64,000 nt of DNA from NCBI GenBank assembly GCA_030430535.1, contig JAUIKY010000013.1, positions 1 to 64,000 of the forward strand, written 5' to 3'. The translations under genes and the position numbers were made by a program. Shown one piece after another: positions 50,726-60,187 of the stretch (position 1 is its first letter; the number at the start of each line of letters is the position of its first letter). The notes under the pieces were generated by a model that saw only the letters and a program-made list of their open reading frames with translations, ran no database searches and was not told where the DNA came from. Origin of the DNA: Bacteroidia bacterium (GTDB taxonomy: Bacteria > Bacteroidota > Bacteroidia > Flavobacteriales > Flavobacteriaceae).

Positions 50726-50737
50726 TAATTCACGAAT
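50721..50737 (-). repeat. Degenerate 17-bp repeat overlapping the glycosyltransferase start codon
   Basis: On the minus strand this is ATTCGTGAATTAGTGGC, 15 of 17 identical to the copy at 5499-5515. The last five bases, GTGGC, give the GTG start and second codon of the glycosyltransferase gene at 50725. Confidence 0.55.
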
Positions 50738-50817
50738 ATTTTATCAACCAGCAATTATAAACTATGATTTTTTTCTTCATGTTTTCCTTTCCTTCTGGTA
50801 AGGGCAGAATGTGGCTT

Positions 50818-51291
50818 TTACTGCGGCTCTTCAACCATGCTGTATTTAAAGCGAACCATTTTTGCCCAATTAACCACCGATTCGATTTGTGCATCGGTTA
50901 AGTTGGCTTCGCCATGCGTCCAAGTGTATGATTTTAGCGGCATTTCTTTATCTTCCACCATTTCAATTAGTTCTTCAAATTTATGGTCTTTTCGTTTTAA
51001 TGAATTCCCTTCCCAATTGGACACATTAAAATGTTTTTTTCCGTCTTCAACATGGTGGTTCAACCAATAATTTACAGGGGTTATGTTGTTGTACCAAGGG
51101 TATCTGGTATAGTCGCTATGGCAATCGTAACAGGTTTCCTTTAAAATTAATTTGACATCTTCAGGCGGATTGGTTTCGGTCAAAAAAGGTTCAATGGAAC
51201 TTAAATCGCCTTGGTTTTTCTCTGGCCCAAAAAACTGTGCCACCACAAATAAAATCAGTAACGTTAATACTATTTTTTTTAATATTTTCAT
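50818..51291 (-). CDS. Heme-binding domain protein (CxxCH)
   Basis: A 157-residue exported protein: a signal/anchor helix (MKILKKIVLTLLILFVVAQF) followed by the haem-binding (Haem_bd-type) domain with a cytochrome c motif CYDCH (C54, C57, H58) and SDYTRYPWYNNITPVNYWL, a signature of this family. A later acidic helical region (KFEELIEMVEDKEMPLKSY) and a C-terminal INxAxW-like segment follow. It would carry covalently bound heme c in the periplasm; relatives lie near membrane oxidases or c-type cytochromes, none of which is adjacent here. A single gene, divergent from the HEAT-like gene. Confidence 0.82.
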   Translation of the reverse strand: MKILKKIVLTLLILFVVAQFFGPEKNQGDLSSIEPFLTETNPPEDVKLILKETCYDCHSDYTRYPWYNNITPVNYWLNHHVEDGKKHFNVSNWEGNSLKRKDHKFEELIEMVEDKEMPLKSYTWTHGEANLTDAQIESVVNWAKMVRFKYSMVEEPQ

Positions 51292-51331
51292 TTTAATATT
51301 TTTAAGAACTGGATAAAAATAATAAATCGTT

Positions 51332-51907
51332 TTGACTACCGCACAACTTTACAACGAATTAAATTATGTAAACCATTCGCGTGAAAAAAGGTTGCATTAT
51401 GCCAACTTAATACTTGCCAACCCCGATCTGTTTCCTAAACTTTTGGACATCCTCTTTAGGGTGGATGATAAAATTTCCGTGCGTGCCGCCTGGGTTTTTG
51501 AATATATGTGCAACCAAAATATTGAAGTGATTATTCCTTATTTGGACACCTTTACAGCAAATATGAGGCAAGTCCATTTAGATCCTGCCGTGCGCCCCGT
51601 TGCCAAAATTTGTGAGTTGTTGGCCGTGGCTTATACTTCAAAAGAAAATAATAAAATAAAACATGCCTTAACCGATAAACACAAAGAACGGATTATCGAA
51701 ACCTGTTTTGATTATATGATTAATGACGAAAAAATTGCCCCAAAAGCCTACTCTATGAATGCGTTGTTTCTCTTGGGAAAAGATTACGATTGGGTGTACC
51801 CCGAACTCGCCTTAATTTTAGAGCGCGATTTCCAAATGCAAAGCTCGGGGTTTAAAGCCAGAGCACGGCATATTTTGAAGAAGTTGAAAAAGGTTGTTAT
51901 CAAATAA
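51332..51907 (+). CDS. HEAT-like helical repeat protein
   Basis: A 191-residue all-helical protein with no signal peptide or membrane helix. Its helices (LYNELNYVNHSREKRLHYAN, FPKLLDILFRVDDKISVRAA, WVFEYMCNQNIEVIIPYL) have the paired pattern of HEAT/ARM repeats, suggesting a protein-interaction scaffold. The only suitable initiation codon is TTG at 51332; no ATG lies nearby. Located directly before purB in the same direction, but purB has its own promoter. No domain of known function recognised. Confidence 0.65.
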   Translation: MTTAQLYNELNYVNHSREKRLHYANLILANPDLFPKLLDILFRVDDKISVRAAWVFEYMCNQNIEVIIPYLDTFTANMRQVHLDPAVRPVAKICELLAVAYTSKENNKIKHALTDKHKERIIETCFDYMINDEKIAPKAYSMNALFLLGKDYDWVYPELALILERDFQMQSSGFKARARHILKKLKKVVIK

Positions 51908-51992
51908 CCCGCGTTTAACAAAACCTGTATTTGCATTCAAAATTCAGCATCAAACTTCACGCTTCTCGCTTCGTTCTTCCCACTTTCTTTCC

Positions 51993-52000
51993 TATCTTTG
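51993..52000 (+). promoter_or_regulatory. Putative -7 promoter element of purB (TATCTTTG)
   Basis: TATCTTTG lies 24 bp before the purB ATG at 52025. A longer in-frame reading begins with TTG inside this box, so ATG 52025 is the start. Confidence 0.6.
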
Positions 52001-52024
52001 CATTCTTTAAAATCCAAACCAAAT

Positions 52025-53368
52025 ATGTCATTATCACCACTCAACGCCATCTCTCCAATCGATGGTCGATACAGAAGTAAAGTGAGCGAGCTCGCTCCTT
52101 ATTTTTCTGAAGAAGCTTTAATAAAATACCGTGTTTTAGTTGAGATAGAATATTTTATCACGCTTTGCGAAGTGCCTTTACCACAACTGAAACAGGTTGA
52201 CCATTCTATTTTTGATAGCTTAAGAGCCATTTATAAAAATTTCTCTGAAGAAGATGCCTTGGCCATCAAAAAAATAGAAAGCGTTACCAACCACGATGTT
52301 AAAGCCGTTGAGTATTTCATAAAAGAAAAGTTTGATAATTTAAACCTGTCTGAGTACAAAGAATTCATCCATTTCGGATTAACCTCTCAGGACATCAATA
52401 ACACGGCTATTCCGTTAAGCATTAAGGAAGCCATAAACAACGTTTACATACCAGAATACCAAACGGTACTGAATAAATTAAAAGAACTTACCAATGAATG
52501 GAGTGGCGTTTCCATGTTGGCTAGAACGCACGGGCAACCAGCTTCACCAACCCGATTGGGCAAAGAAATCGAGGTTTTTGTCGCCCGACTTAATGAACAG
52601 TTCAACTTATTGAACGACATCCCTAGTGCGGCCAAATTTGGTGGCGCGACCGGAAATTATAATGCGCACCATGTGGCTTACCCAAATATTGATTGGAAGG
52701 CCTTCGGAACAAAATTCGTTCAGGAAAAGTTAGGATTACAACACTCGTTTCCCACAACACAAATTGAACATTACGACCACATGGCCGCATTGTTCGATAC
52801 CCTAAAGCGCATCAACACCATTATTATCGATTTAGATCGTGATATCTGGACGTATGTATCGATGGATTATTTCAAACAAAAAATTAAAAAGGGTGAAGTT
52901 GGCAGTTCGGCCATGCCGCACAAAGTGAACCCTATCGATTTTGAAAACTCTGAAGGAAACTTGGGTATTGCCAACGCTGTTTTTGAGCACCTTTCAGCAA
53001 AATTACCAATTTCGAGATTGCAGCGCGATTTAACCGACAGCACCGTTTTAAGAAACGTGGGCGTACCATTTGGGCACACCATTATTGGTTTTAAAGCCAC
53101 TTTAAAAGGATTGAACAAACTATTGCTGAATGAAGCCAAATTTGCTGAAGATTTAGAAAACAATTGGGCTGTGGTGGCCGAAGCCATCCAAACCATTTTA
53201 AGAAGAGAAGGGTACCCTAACCCCTATGAAGCCTTAAAAGGGTTAACAAGAACAAATTCGAAAATAAATCAGGAATCTATTTCAAATTTTATTGATACTT
53301 TAGAGGTGTCGAACACAATAAAAGAGGAATTGAAACGTATAACACCTAGTAACTACACCGGAATTTAG
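52025..53368 (+). CDS. purB: Adenylosuccinate lyase
   Basis: A 447-residue lyase of the fumarase/aspartase superfamily, acting twice in purine synthesis (SAICAR to AICAR, adenylosuccinate to AMP). Conserved features: MSLSPLNAISPIDGRYRSKV start, THGQPASPTRLGKE (substrate-binding His), and the superfamily signature GSSAMPHKVNPIDFENSEG. The C-terminal helices (LRREGYPNPYEALKGLTR) match the bacterial/E. coli type. ATG 52025 follows a TATCTTTG box at 51993. A small membrane protein gene begins 6 bp after the stop. Confidence 0.96.
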   Translation: MSLSPLNAISPIDGRYRSKVSELAPYFSEEALIKYRVLVEIEYFITLCEVPLPQLKQVDHSIFDSLRAIYKNFSEEDALAIKKIESVTNHDVKAVEYFIKEKFDNLNLSEYKEFIHFGLTSQDINNTAIPLSIKEAINNVYIPEYQTVLNKLKELTNEWSGVSMLARTHGQPASPTRLGKEIEVFVARLNEQFNLLNDIPSAAKFGGATGNYNAHHVAYPNIDWKAFGTKFVQEKLGLQHSFPTTQIEHYDHMAALFDTLKRINTIIIDLDRDIWTYVSMDYFKQKIKKGEVGSSAMPHKVNPIDFENSEGNLGIANAVFEHLSAKLPISRLQRDLTDSTVLRNVGVPFGHTIIGFKATLKGLNKLLLNEAKFAEDLENNWAVVAEAIQTILRREGYPNPYEALKGLTRTNSKINQESISNFIDTLEVSNTIKEELKRITPSNYTGI

Positions 53369-53374
53369 AATTTT

Positions 53375-53578
53375 ATGTTAAGCGACAAACAATCAATCAT
53401 TTTAACAGGAATAGTTGCCGTGGGCATTTTTGTTTTCGGCATTTTGGATCTCTTGGATAATTTTGTCGTTTTAACCTTAATGACCATTTCATTTTTCGCC
53501 ATTATTATCAATCTCCTGTATTCTAAAAGCAAAAGCGAGAAGATAACACCTCAAGAACAGGAAGAGTTTGGGGAATGA
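53375..53578 (+). CDS. Small two-helix membrane protein
   Basis: A 67-residue protein with two predicted membrane helices (about 8-28 and 30-50: IILTGIVAVGIFVFGIL and FVVLTLMTISFFAIIINLLY) and a charged C-terminal tail (KSKSEKITPQEQEEFGE) likely in the cytoplasm. No family recognised. It begins 6 bp after purB and ends before a strong terminator, so it is probably cotranscribed with purB. The codon use looks normal; existence as a protein is likely but unverified. Confidence 0.6.
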   Translation: MLSDKQSIILTGIVAVGIFVFGILDLLDNFVVLTLMTISFFAIIINLLYSKSKSEKITPQEQEEFGE

Positions 53579-53609
53579 TGAGATATTCATTTTTTTAAGA
53601 ACTATACAA

Positions 53610-53639
53610 AGCCTCTCTAAATAGAGAGGCTTTTTTTTT
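53610..53639 (+). terminator. Intrinsic terminator of purB transcript
   Basis: AGCCTCTCT (53610-53618), AAAT loop, AGAGAGGCT (53623-53631), then a run of nine T residues (53631-53639). Confidence 0.9.
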
Positions 53640-53646
53640 GCAAAAA

Positions 53647-53670
53647 AAATCCAGCCGAATGGCTGGATTT
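53647..53670 (-). terminator. Intrinsic terminator of the aconitase gene (minus strand)
   Basis: AAATCCAGCC (53647-53656), GAAT loop, GGCTGGATTT (53661-53670): a perfect 10-bp stem. The upstream A-run on the plus strand is a U-tract for the minus-strand transcript. Confidence 0.85.
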
Positions 53671-53697
53671 AAAAATTAGTTTTTTTTTATTTAACAC

Positions 53698-55965
53698 TTA
53701 AGCATTTTGCTTTTTAATCAAATTTAATGCAGAACCTTCCTTGTACCAAGCTATTTGCGCGGCATTATAGGTATGGTTCAATTTGATGGTATCTTTAGAA
53801 CCATCACTATGCACTACTTCCAAAGTCAACTGCTTGTCTGGCGCAAACTGATCTAAATCCAAAAAGTTAAACGTATCGTCTTCTTGAATTAAATCATAAT
53901 CATTTTCATTATCGAAAGTCAAACCTAGCATCCCTTGCTTTTTCAGGTTGGTTTCGTGAATTCTGGCAAATGACTTTACAATGACCGCCGCAACACCTAA
54001 ATGTCTAGGCTGCATCGCTGCGTGCTCGCGCGAGGAACCTTCTCCGTAGTTATGGTCGCCCACAACTACCGATTTAATGCCTGCTTTTTTATACTCACGC
54101 TGCACATCTGGCACACCGCCATACTCACCGGTCAACTGGTTTTTTACAAAATTTGTTTTTTGGTTGAATGCGTTAACTGCTCCAATTAAAGTATTGTTGG
54201 CAATATTATCTAAATGCCCTCTAAAACGTAACCATGGACCAGCCATAGAAATATGGTCGGTAGTACACTTACCAAAAGCTTTTATTAACAATTTAGCTCC
54301 AGTTATGGAGTCTCCTAACGGCTCAAATGGTGTTAACAACTGTAACCGCTCAGAATCCGGTTTCACCTCTACTTGAACGTGGCTTCCATCTTCTTCTGGT
54401 GCTAAATAACCATTATCCTTTACCTCAAAACCTTTTGGTGGCAATTCCCATCCTGTTGGCTCATCCAACATCACTTCTTCGCCATCTTCATTAATCAGTT
54501 TATCTGTAAGTGGATTAAAATCCAATCGGCCAGCAATGGCTATGGCTGCAGTTAATTCTGGTGACGCGACAAAAGCGTGGGTATTTGGGTTTCCATCGGC
54601 ACGCTTAGCGAAGTTTCTGTTGAAAGAATGGACGATACTATTCTTTGGAGCATTTTTTGGATCTTTATATCTAGCCCACTGCCCAATACATGGGCCACAG
54701 GCATTAGTGAATATTTTGGCATCCAGTTTCTCGAATACCTCAAGAATACCATCGCGCTCGGCAGTATAACGTACTTGCTCTGAACCTGGGTTAATCCCAA
54801 ACTCGGCCTTGGTTTTTAATTTTTTATCCAAAGCCTGTTGAGCGATGGACGACGCCCTTGACAAATCTTCGTAAGAGGAATTGGTACAAGATCCAATCAA
54901 TCCCCATTCTACTTTTATCGGCCAATCATTTTCTTGGGCTTTTTTGGTCATATCTTTACCTACTTGGGTCGATAAGTCGGGAGTAAAAGGTCCGTTTAAC
55001 AATGGGCCTAATTCGGTAAGGTTAATTTCAATCACTTGGTCGAAATATTGCTCCGGATTGGCATACACCTCTGGGTCGGCCGTTAAATGTTCTTTAACCT
55101 TATTTGCAGCATCGGCTACATCGGCCCGGTCTGTAGAACGCAGATAACGTTCCATGGACTCGTCGTAACCAAAGGTTGATGTAGTCGCCCCAATTTCGGC
55201 CCCCATATTACAAATGGTTCCTTTTCCTGTACATGACATTGATGTTGCTCCCGGACCAAAATATTCAACAATAGCCCCTGTTCCTCCTTTTACGGTAAGA
55301 ATTTCAGCTACTTTTAAAATCACATCTTTTGGTGCTGTCCAACCCGAAAGTTTCCCTGTTAATTTCACACCAATCAATTTCGGGAATTTAAGTTCCCAAG
55401 CCATTCCTGCCATCACGTCAACAGCATCAGCGCCACCAACACCAACAGCCACCATGCCTAATCCTCCCGCATTTACGGTATGGGAATCGGTACCAATCAT
55501 CATGCCTCCAGGGAATGCATAATTTTCCAAAACCACTTGATGGATAATACCTGCTCCTGGTTTCCAAAAACCAATACCGTATTTATTAGAAACCGATTCT
55601 AAAAAGTTAAAAACTTCGCTACTTACATCGTTGGCATGTTTTAAATCGGTTGCAGCTCCTTCTTTCGCTTGAATCAAATGGTCGCAGTGTACCGTTGTGG
55701 GCACGGCCACCTTATCTTTACCAGCTTGCATAAACTGCAATAAAGCCATCTGTGCTGTTGCATCTTGGCACGCAATTCTATCTGGTGCAAAATCAACATA
55801 ATCTTTGGCTCTTGTATAAGCTTTAGTCGGTTCGCCGTCCCATAAATGGGAGTACAAAATCTTTTCGGATAACGTTAGTGGTTTTCCAACAATTTCGCGT
55901 GCTTTATCCACACGTTCTCCCATTTTGGCGTAAACACCTTTTATCATTTCAATATCAAATGCCAT
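53698..55965 (-). CDS. Aconitate hydratase (mitochondrial-type, 4Fe-4S)
   Basis: A 755-residue TCA-cycle enzyme interconverting citrate and isocitrate. Cluster ligands are in [13 protein letters not shown] and [11 protein letters not shown], with [19 protein letters not shown] (dehydratase core) and the C-terminal swivelling domain containing [16 protein letters not shown] and [10 protein letters not shown]. Length is near mitochondrial aconitase (~750-780) and shorter than AcnA/IRP1 (~890). It is next to, and in the same orientation as, the larger AcnB-type gene; a hairpin lies between them. Both enzymes appear complete, so the cell may use one for the cycle and the other under different iron or oxygen conditions. 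Confidence 0.94.
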   Translation of the reverse strand: MAFDIEMIKGVYAKMGERVDKAREIVGKPLTLSEKILYSHLWDGEPTKAYTRAKDYVDFAPDRIACQDATAQMALLQFMQAGKDKVAVPTTVHCDHLIQAKEGAATDLKHANDVSSEVFNFLESVSNKYGIGFWKPGAGIIHQVVLENYAFPGGMMIGTDSHTVNAGGLGMVAVGVGGADAVDVMAGMAWELKFPKLIGVKLTGKLSGWTAPKDVILKVAEILTVKGGTGAIVEYFGPGATSMSCTGKGTICNMGAEIGATTSTFGYDESMERYLRSTDRADVADAANKVKEHLTADPEVYANPEQYFDQVIEINLTELGPLLNGPFTPDLSTQVGKDMTKKAQENDWPIKVEWGLIGSCTNSSYEDLSRASSIAQQALDKKLKTKAEFGINPGSEQVRYTAERDGILEVFEKLDAKIFTNACGPCIGQWARYKDPKNAPKNSIVHSFNRNFAKRADGNPNTHAFVASPELTAAIAIAGRLDFNPLTDKLINEDGEEVMLDEPTGWELPPKGFEVKDNGYLAPEEDGSHVQVEVKPDSERLQLLTPFEPLGDSITGAKLLIKAFGKCTTDHISMAGPWLRFRGHLDNIANNTLIGAVNAFNQKTNFVKNQLTGEYGGVPDVQREYKKAGIKSVVVGDHNYGEGSSREHAAMQPRHLGVAAVIVKSFARIHETNLKKQGMLGLTFDNENDYDLIQEDDTFNFLDLDQFAPDKQLTLEVVHSDGSKDTIKLNHTYNAAQIAWYKEGSALNLIKKQNA

Positions 55966-56051
55966 ATATGTTTTATTTATTTTAAAGTATTAAACTTATA
56001 TCTTTTTCATTCTTCACTAAAATACTAAAAATCTCAGTCATAAGAAACAGA

Positions 56052-56079
56052 AAAGCCCAAATCATCAGATTTGGGCTTT
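56052..56079 (-). terminator. Terminator between the two aconitase genes (minus strand)
   Basis: AAAGCCCAAATC (56052-56063), ATCA loop, GATTTGGGCTTT (56068-56079): a perfect 12-bp stem 23 bp downstream of the acnB stop. The minus-strand continuation is T-rich. Confidence 0.8.
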
Positions 56080-56102
56080 CAATTTATAATTGGTCAATAT
56101 AA

Positions 56103-58883
56103 TTAAGCGTTGATCAACTGCTTTTGTGATGGCTTAAATTTAGTTAAAACAATACCTTCAACAGCTTTTTCATATTCTGCCATTGTTGGGGTTCTTCCTA
56201 AAATGGTTGATAAAACTACCACGGGAGTTGAGGACAATAATGATTCTCCTTTTTTCTCTCCAGAATCCTTAACCACACGACCTTGGAACAAACGGGTTGA
56301 AGTGGCCATTACCGTATCACCCGGCTCGGCTTTTTCTTGGTTACCCATACACAGGTTACAACCCGGACGCTCTAAATACAGCATATTTTCGTACTTGGTA
56401 CGGGCAGCGGCTTTTGGTGCGTTATCATCAAACTCAAAACCTGAGTACTTTTGAAGCACTTCCCAATCGCCTTCTTCTTTTAATTCGTCAACAATATTGT
56501 ATGTTGGAGGTGCAACCACCAATGGTGCTTTAAACTCCACTTTACCTTGTTGTGTTTCAATGTTTTTAAGCATTTGTGCCAATATTTTCATATCGCCTTT
56601 ATGCACCATACAAGACCCTACGAAACCTAAATCGACTTGCTTCGTGCCACCATAGTAAGACAACGGACGAATAGTATCGTGCGTATAACGTTTAGAAACA
56701 TCTTCGTTATTTACATCTGGATCAGCAATCATCGGCTCAGCGATTTCATCTAAATCGATAACTACTTCAGCATAATACTTGGCATTGGCATCAGGGCGTA
56801 ACGATGGCTTGATTCCTGTTTTCAATTCTTGAATTCGGTTGTTAGCCTTATCAACCAAACCTTGAAGCACCTGCTTTTCGTTATCCATACCCTTATCAAT
56901 CATGATTTGGATACGACCTTTGGCGATTTCCAACGATTCGATTAAAGTGTCATCTTCAGAAATACAGATGGATGCTTTGGCCTTCATTTCTGCTGTCCAA
57001 TCAGTAAACGTAAATGCTTGATCGGAAGTTAAAGTACCTATGTGTACTTCAATAATTCTACCTTGGAATACGTTTTCACCTCCAAACTGCTTCAACATTT
57101 GTTGTTGCGTTGCGTGAACCACATCACGGAAATCCATGAAGCTTCTCATTTGTCCTTTGAAGGTTACTTTAACCGACTCTGGGATTGGCATGGTAGCCTC
57201 TCCTGTTGCTAAAGCCAAGGCCACAGTTCCTGAATCGGCCCCAAAAGCCACCCCTTTAGACATACGTGTGTGCGAATCGCCACCAATGATGATATCCCAA
57301 TCGCTTACCGTAATATCGTTAAGCACTTTGTGGATAACATCTGTCATGGCATGGTATTTACCTTTTGGATCACGACCGGTAATTAAACCAAAATCGTTCA
57401 TAAATTTCATCAACTTCGGAATGTTCGCCTTCGATTTATCATCCCAAACCGAAGCGGTGTGACATCCCGATTGGTAACCCGCATCAACAATTGGAGAAAT
57501 AACGGTAGCTGCCATCGCTTCCAATTCCTGTGACGTCATCAATCCGGTAGTATCTTGAGACCCTACGATGTTTACTTCCACACGCACATCCGATCCCGCA
57601 TGTAACGTTTTGCCCGGCGTCGTACCAACAGCATTTTTATTGAATATTTTTTCAACGGCCGTTAAACCTTGACCTTCAATGGAAATTTCTTTTGAAGGCG
57701 CATAAACTACAGGTGCTTCAATGCCTAAAACACCGGCGGCAAAGGTTTGCAATTTTTTACCGAAAACCACTGCGTAAGATCCTCCAGCTTTGATGAACTC
57801 CATTTTCTGTGGCGTCAACGCTGCCGAAATATCTTTTAGTTCTTTATCGCCGTTGTATAATTTTTTTGTTTTTGTATTAATGGTCAACACCGTTCCTGTT
57901 TCTACTGAATACACTTGCTCTAAAACAGGGTCGCCGTTTTCGTCAACCACAGTGTTTCCTTCTGCATCGGTTTTCTTAACCCAGTTTTTAAGGTCGATAC
58001 CAATACCACCGGTTACGCCTACAGTAGTCAAGAAAATTGGAGAAATTCCATTTGTACCCGCAATAATTGGAGCTATGTTAATGAATGGCACATACGGACT
58101 CGCCTGAATACCGGTCCACAACGCTACGTTGTTTACACCAGACATTCTTGAAGACCCAACGCCCATGGTACCTTTTTCTGCGATAAGCATTACACGCTTA
58201 TCTGGGTGCTGCTCTTTTAATGCAGTTAACTCTTGCTGCATGGCTTTGTTGTGCTCGAAAATACACTGCCCGTGTAATTCTCTATCAGAACGCGAATGCG
58301 CATCGGCACCTGGCGATAATAAATCTGTAGAAATATCACCCGTACCAGCAATAAATGTTACTATTTTTATCTCTTCTTCTACTTCAGGAAGTTCAGTAAA
58401 GAATTCGGCTTTAGCATAGCTTTCCAACAATTCTTTTGCTATAGCATTTCCTGATTTAAAAGCCTCTTCAATTCGAGCCATATCGGCTTCATACAAGAAC
58501 ACTTGAGTTTTTAAAACCTCGGCCGCTTGTTTGGCGATAGCTTCATCATTTCCTAAAGCCAAATCTAAAAGCACTTCTACCGAAGGGCCTCCTTTCATAT
58601 GCGACAACAACTCAAAGGCAAAGGTTGGCGTAATTTCTTCTACCACAACTTCCCCAAGAATAATCTCCTTTAAAAACTTTGCTTTTACACCAGCAGCACC
58701 TGTAGTTCCGGGCACTATATTATAAATGAAAAATTTAAGTGAATCTGCTCTGTTCGCATTTCCAGCATCTTTAATTTGATCAATAATCTCAGAGAGCAAC
58801 TCTGCACTTTCAATGGGCTTAGGGTGAAGCCCCTGCGCCTTTCTTCCTTCAATTTCTTTGATGTAATCGTCGTAAATGTTCAT
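56103..58883 (-). CDS. acnB: Bifunctional aconitate hydratase B / 2-methylisocitrate dehydratase
   Basis: A 926-residue AcnB-type enzyme. It has the N-terminal HEAT-like domain unique to AcnB (MNIYDDYIKEIEGRKAQGLH onward, about 1-160), a swivel domain (about 165-380, KRVMLIAEKGTMGVGSSRMS), and a catalytic core with QSGCHTASVWDD, GGDSHTRMSKGVAFGADSG, VGSCMVHKGDMK and the cluster cysteines in ERPGCNLCMGNQ. AcnB also acts in the methylcitrate cycle in some bacteria. It lies upstream of a second aconitase. Its own leader (58884-59029) has unusual GC-rich pairing; AcnB in other bacteria binds RNA when iron is low, so iron-linked control is possible. Confidence 0.94.
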   Translation of the reverse strand: MNIYDDYIKEIEGRKAQGLHPKPIESAELLSEIIDQIKDAGNANRADSLKFFIYNIVPGTTGAAGVKAKFLKEIILGEVVVEEITPTFAFELLSHMKGGPSVEVLLDLALGNDEAIAKQAAEVLKTQVFLYEADMARIEEAFKSGNAIAKELLESYAKAEFFTELPEVEEEIKIVTFIAGTGDISTDLLSPGADAHSRSDRELHGQCIFEHNKAMQQELTALKEQHPDKRVMLIAEKGTMGVGSSRMSGVNNVALWTGIQASPYVPFINIAPIIAGTNGISPIFLTTVGVTGGIGIDLKNWVKKTDAEGNTVVDENGDPVLEQVYSVETGTVLTINTKTKKLYNGDKELKDISAALTPQKMEFIKAGGSYAVVFGKKLQTFAAGVLGIEAPVVYAPSKEISIEGQGLTAVEKIFNKNAVGTTPGKTLHAGSDVRVEVNIVGSQDTTGLMTSQELEAMAATVISPIVDAGYQSGCHTASVWDDKSKANIPKLMKFMNDFGLITGRDPKGKYHAMTDVIHKVLNDITVSDWDIIIGGDSHTRMSKGVAFGADSGTVALALATGEATMPIPESVKVTFKGQMRSFMDFRDVVHATQQQMLKQFGGENVFQGRIIEVHIGTLTSDQAFTFTDWTAEMKAKASICISEDDTLIESLEIAKGRIQIMIDKGMDNEKQVLQGLVDKANNRIQELKTGIKPSLRPDANAKYYAEVVIDLDEIAEPMIADPDVNNEDVSKRYTHDTIRPLSYYGGTKQVDLGFVGSCMVHKGDMKILAQMLKNIETQQGKVEFKAPLVVAPPTYNIVDELKEEGDWEVLQKYSGFEFDDNAPKAAARTKYENMLYLERPGCNLCMGNQEKAEPGDTVMATSTRLFQGRVVKDSGEKKGESLLSSTPVVVLSTILGRTPTMAEYEKAVEGIVLTKFKPSQKQLINA

Positions 58884-59029
58884 GTTAAGTCTTTTTCAAT
58901 TTTTAGGCCTTGTACAACAAAGGGTTAGCATAACCCAAAGCGGTTTTTACGTCGCCCAGGTGTATGGCAGCCCGAAAGCCTTTTTTATATTTTCTTCGTT
59001 TTTAGTTTTATAAAAAGCGACGCAAAATA
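58884..59029 (-). promoter_or_regulatory. Possible structured leader and promoter of acnB
   Basis: Within an otherwise AT-rich 346-bp gap, 58910-58985 is distinctly GC-richer. A minus-strand TATTTTG (59023-59029) could act as -7 box; transcription would start in GCGTCGC, which can pair with GCGACG (plus strand 58950-58955). GGGTTA-GCA-TAACCC (58922-58936) forms a second perfect stem. No ATG, GTG or TTG opens a frame through this block, so it is read as a leader RNA and not a small gene. Confidence 0.4.
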
Positions 59030-59229
59030 CTAAAATAAACGCTAAAATTTAAATATTACGCGTCCAATACAACCACTTGCACACCCAAATTATTATTGTG
59101 GCATTTTAAGCTGAATTCTTTTGGTTTTTATGGAATTTTGACGAAATAAAATTGACAAATTATCAATTCAATCGTTTAAGCAGAATGGATTTCTTAGGAC
59201 ATTAACATTTTAACCCCAACATCGATTAA
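59030..59229. other. Intergenic region upstream of acnB and downstream of moxR
   Basis: About 200 bp of AT-rich DNA between the acnB promoter candidate and the moxR stop. No ORF, tRNA, convincing terminator or repeat was seen. Confidence 0.4.
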
Positions 59230-60183
59230 TTAAAATAAGCTTTCAATAACCTGCTCTTCGGTCACCCCTTCGGCTTCAGCCTTGTAGTTTTTAATGATTC
59301 GATGCCTTAATATGCTTTTGGCCACCGCTTGAACATCTTCCATATCGGGAGAAAACTTGCCGTTTGTAGCCGCATGCGTTTTGGCTGCCAAAATAAGGTT
59401 TTGCGATGCCCTTGGGCCCGCCCCCCAATCGATATAGGTTTTTACAATTTCTGGAGCAGCATCCGAATTCGGTCGGGTTTTACCCACCATCGCTACAGCG
59501 TATTCAATCACGTTATCGGCCACCGGAATGCGACGGATTAAATGTTGAAAATCGATGATTTGCTGTGCCGTAAAAAGTGCTTTCACCTTAACCTGAGTAT
59601 CGTTGGTAGTGGCTTTTACCACTTCAACCTCTTCTTTAAACGACGGGTATTCCAAATTAATGGCAAACATAAAACGGTCTAACTGTGCTTCTGGCAAGGG
59701 ATAGGTACCTTCCTGTTCAATAGGGTTTTGGGTAGCCAGCACAAAATAAGGCAATTCCAGTTTGTAATGGTGCCCCGCTACGGTTACCGCACGTTCCTGC
59801 ATGGCTTCCAATAAAGCCGCTTGCGTTTTTGGTGGCGTTCGGTTAATCTCGTCGGCCAGAATAATATTGGAAAAAATAGGCCCTTTTATGAATTTAAAAT
59901 GACGGTCTTCGTCTAAAATTTCGCTGCCCAAAATATCGCTTGGCATTAAATCTGGCGTAAACTGTATGCGCTTAAAATCTAAGCCCAATGCTTGGGAAAT
60001 AGTATTTACCATCAACGTTTTTGCTAATCCGGGTACGCCAACCAGCAAAGAATGTCCGCCAGAAAAAATGGAAATGAGAATTTGGTTGACTACTTCATCT
60101 TGCCCAATAATAACTTTGGCTATTTCGTTTTTAAGGCTTTTGTACTGTTTTACAAATTGCTCGATGGCAGCGACATCACCCAT
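59230..60183 (-). CDS. MoxR-family AAA+ ATPase
   Basis: A 317-residue AAA+ ATPase of the MoxR branch, chaperone-like proteins that help assemble or activate complexes. Walker A is GVPGLAKT (49-56), the MoxR-typical Walker B is ILADEINRTPPKTQAALLEAM (108 onward), with the sensor-1 FVLATQNPIEQEGTYPLPEAQ and the arginine-finger LDRFMF. A C-terminal lid follows (about 215-317). MoxR genes usually neighbour DUF58 and VWA genes; none is in the window, so its partner is unseen. It lies 4 bp after the SurA-like gene and is probably cotranscribed with the three folding-factor genes. Confidence 0.9.
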   Translation of the reverse strand: MGDVAAIEQFVKQYKSLKNEIAKVIIGQDEVVNQILISIFSGGHSLLVGVPGLAKTLMVNTISQALGLDFKRIQFTPDLMPSDILGSEILDEDRHFKFIKGPIFSNIILADEINRTPPKTQAALLEAMQERAVTVAGHHYKLELPYFVLATQNPIEQEGTYPLPEAQLDRFMFAINLEYPSFKEEVEVVKATTNDTQVKVKALFTAQQIIDFQHLIRRIPVADNVIEYAVAMVGKTRPNSDAAPEIVKTYIDWGAGPRASQNLILAAKTHAATNGKFSPDMEDVQAVAKSILRHRIIKNYKAEAEGVTEEQVIESLF

Positions 60184-60187
60184 AAAT

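Noticed and set aside
50762-50817. Degenerate copy of the hutU-type GC hairpin before the heme-binding gene
   Set aside because: The CCTTCTGGTAAGGG resemblance is weak and no clean stem forms.
53698-58883. Long plus-strand open frames opposite the aconitase genes
   Set aside because: Both sense frames are complete, well-known enzymes; the antisense frames follow from their codon composition.
58905-58985. Small protein reading AAIHLGDVKTALGYANPLLYK on the minus strand upstream of acnB
   Set aside because: The frame is short and has no ATG, GTG or TTG start before it; treated as leader RNA instead.
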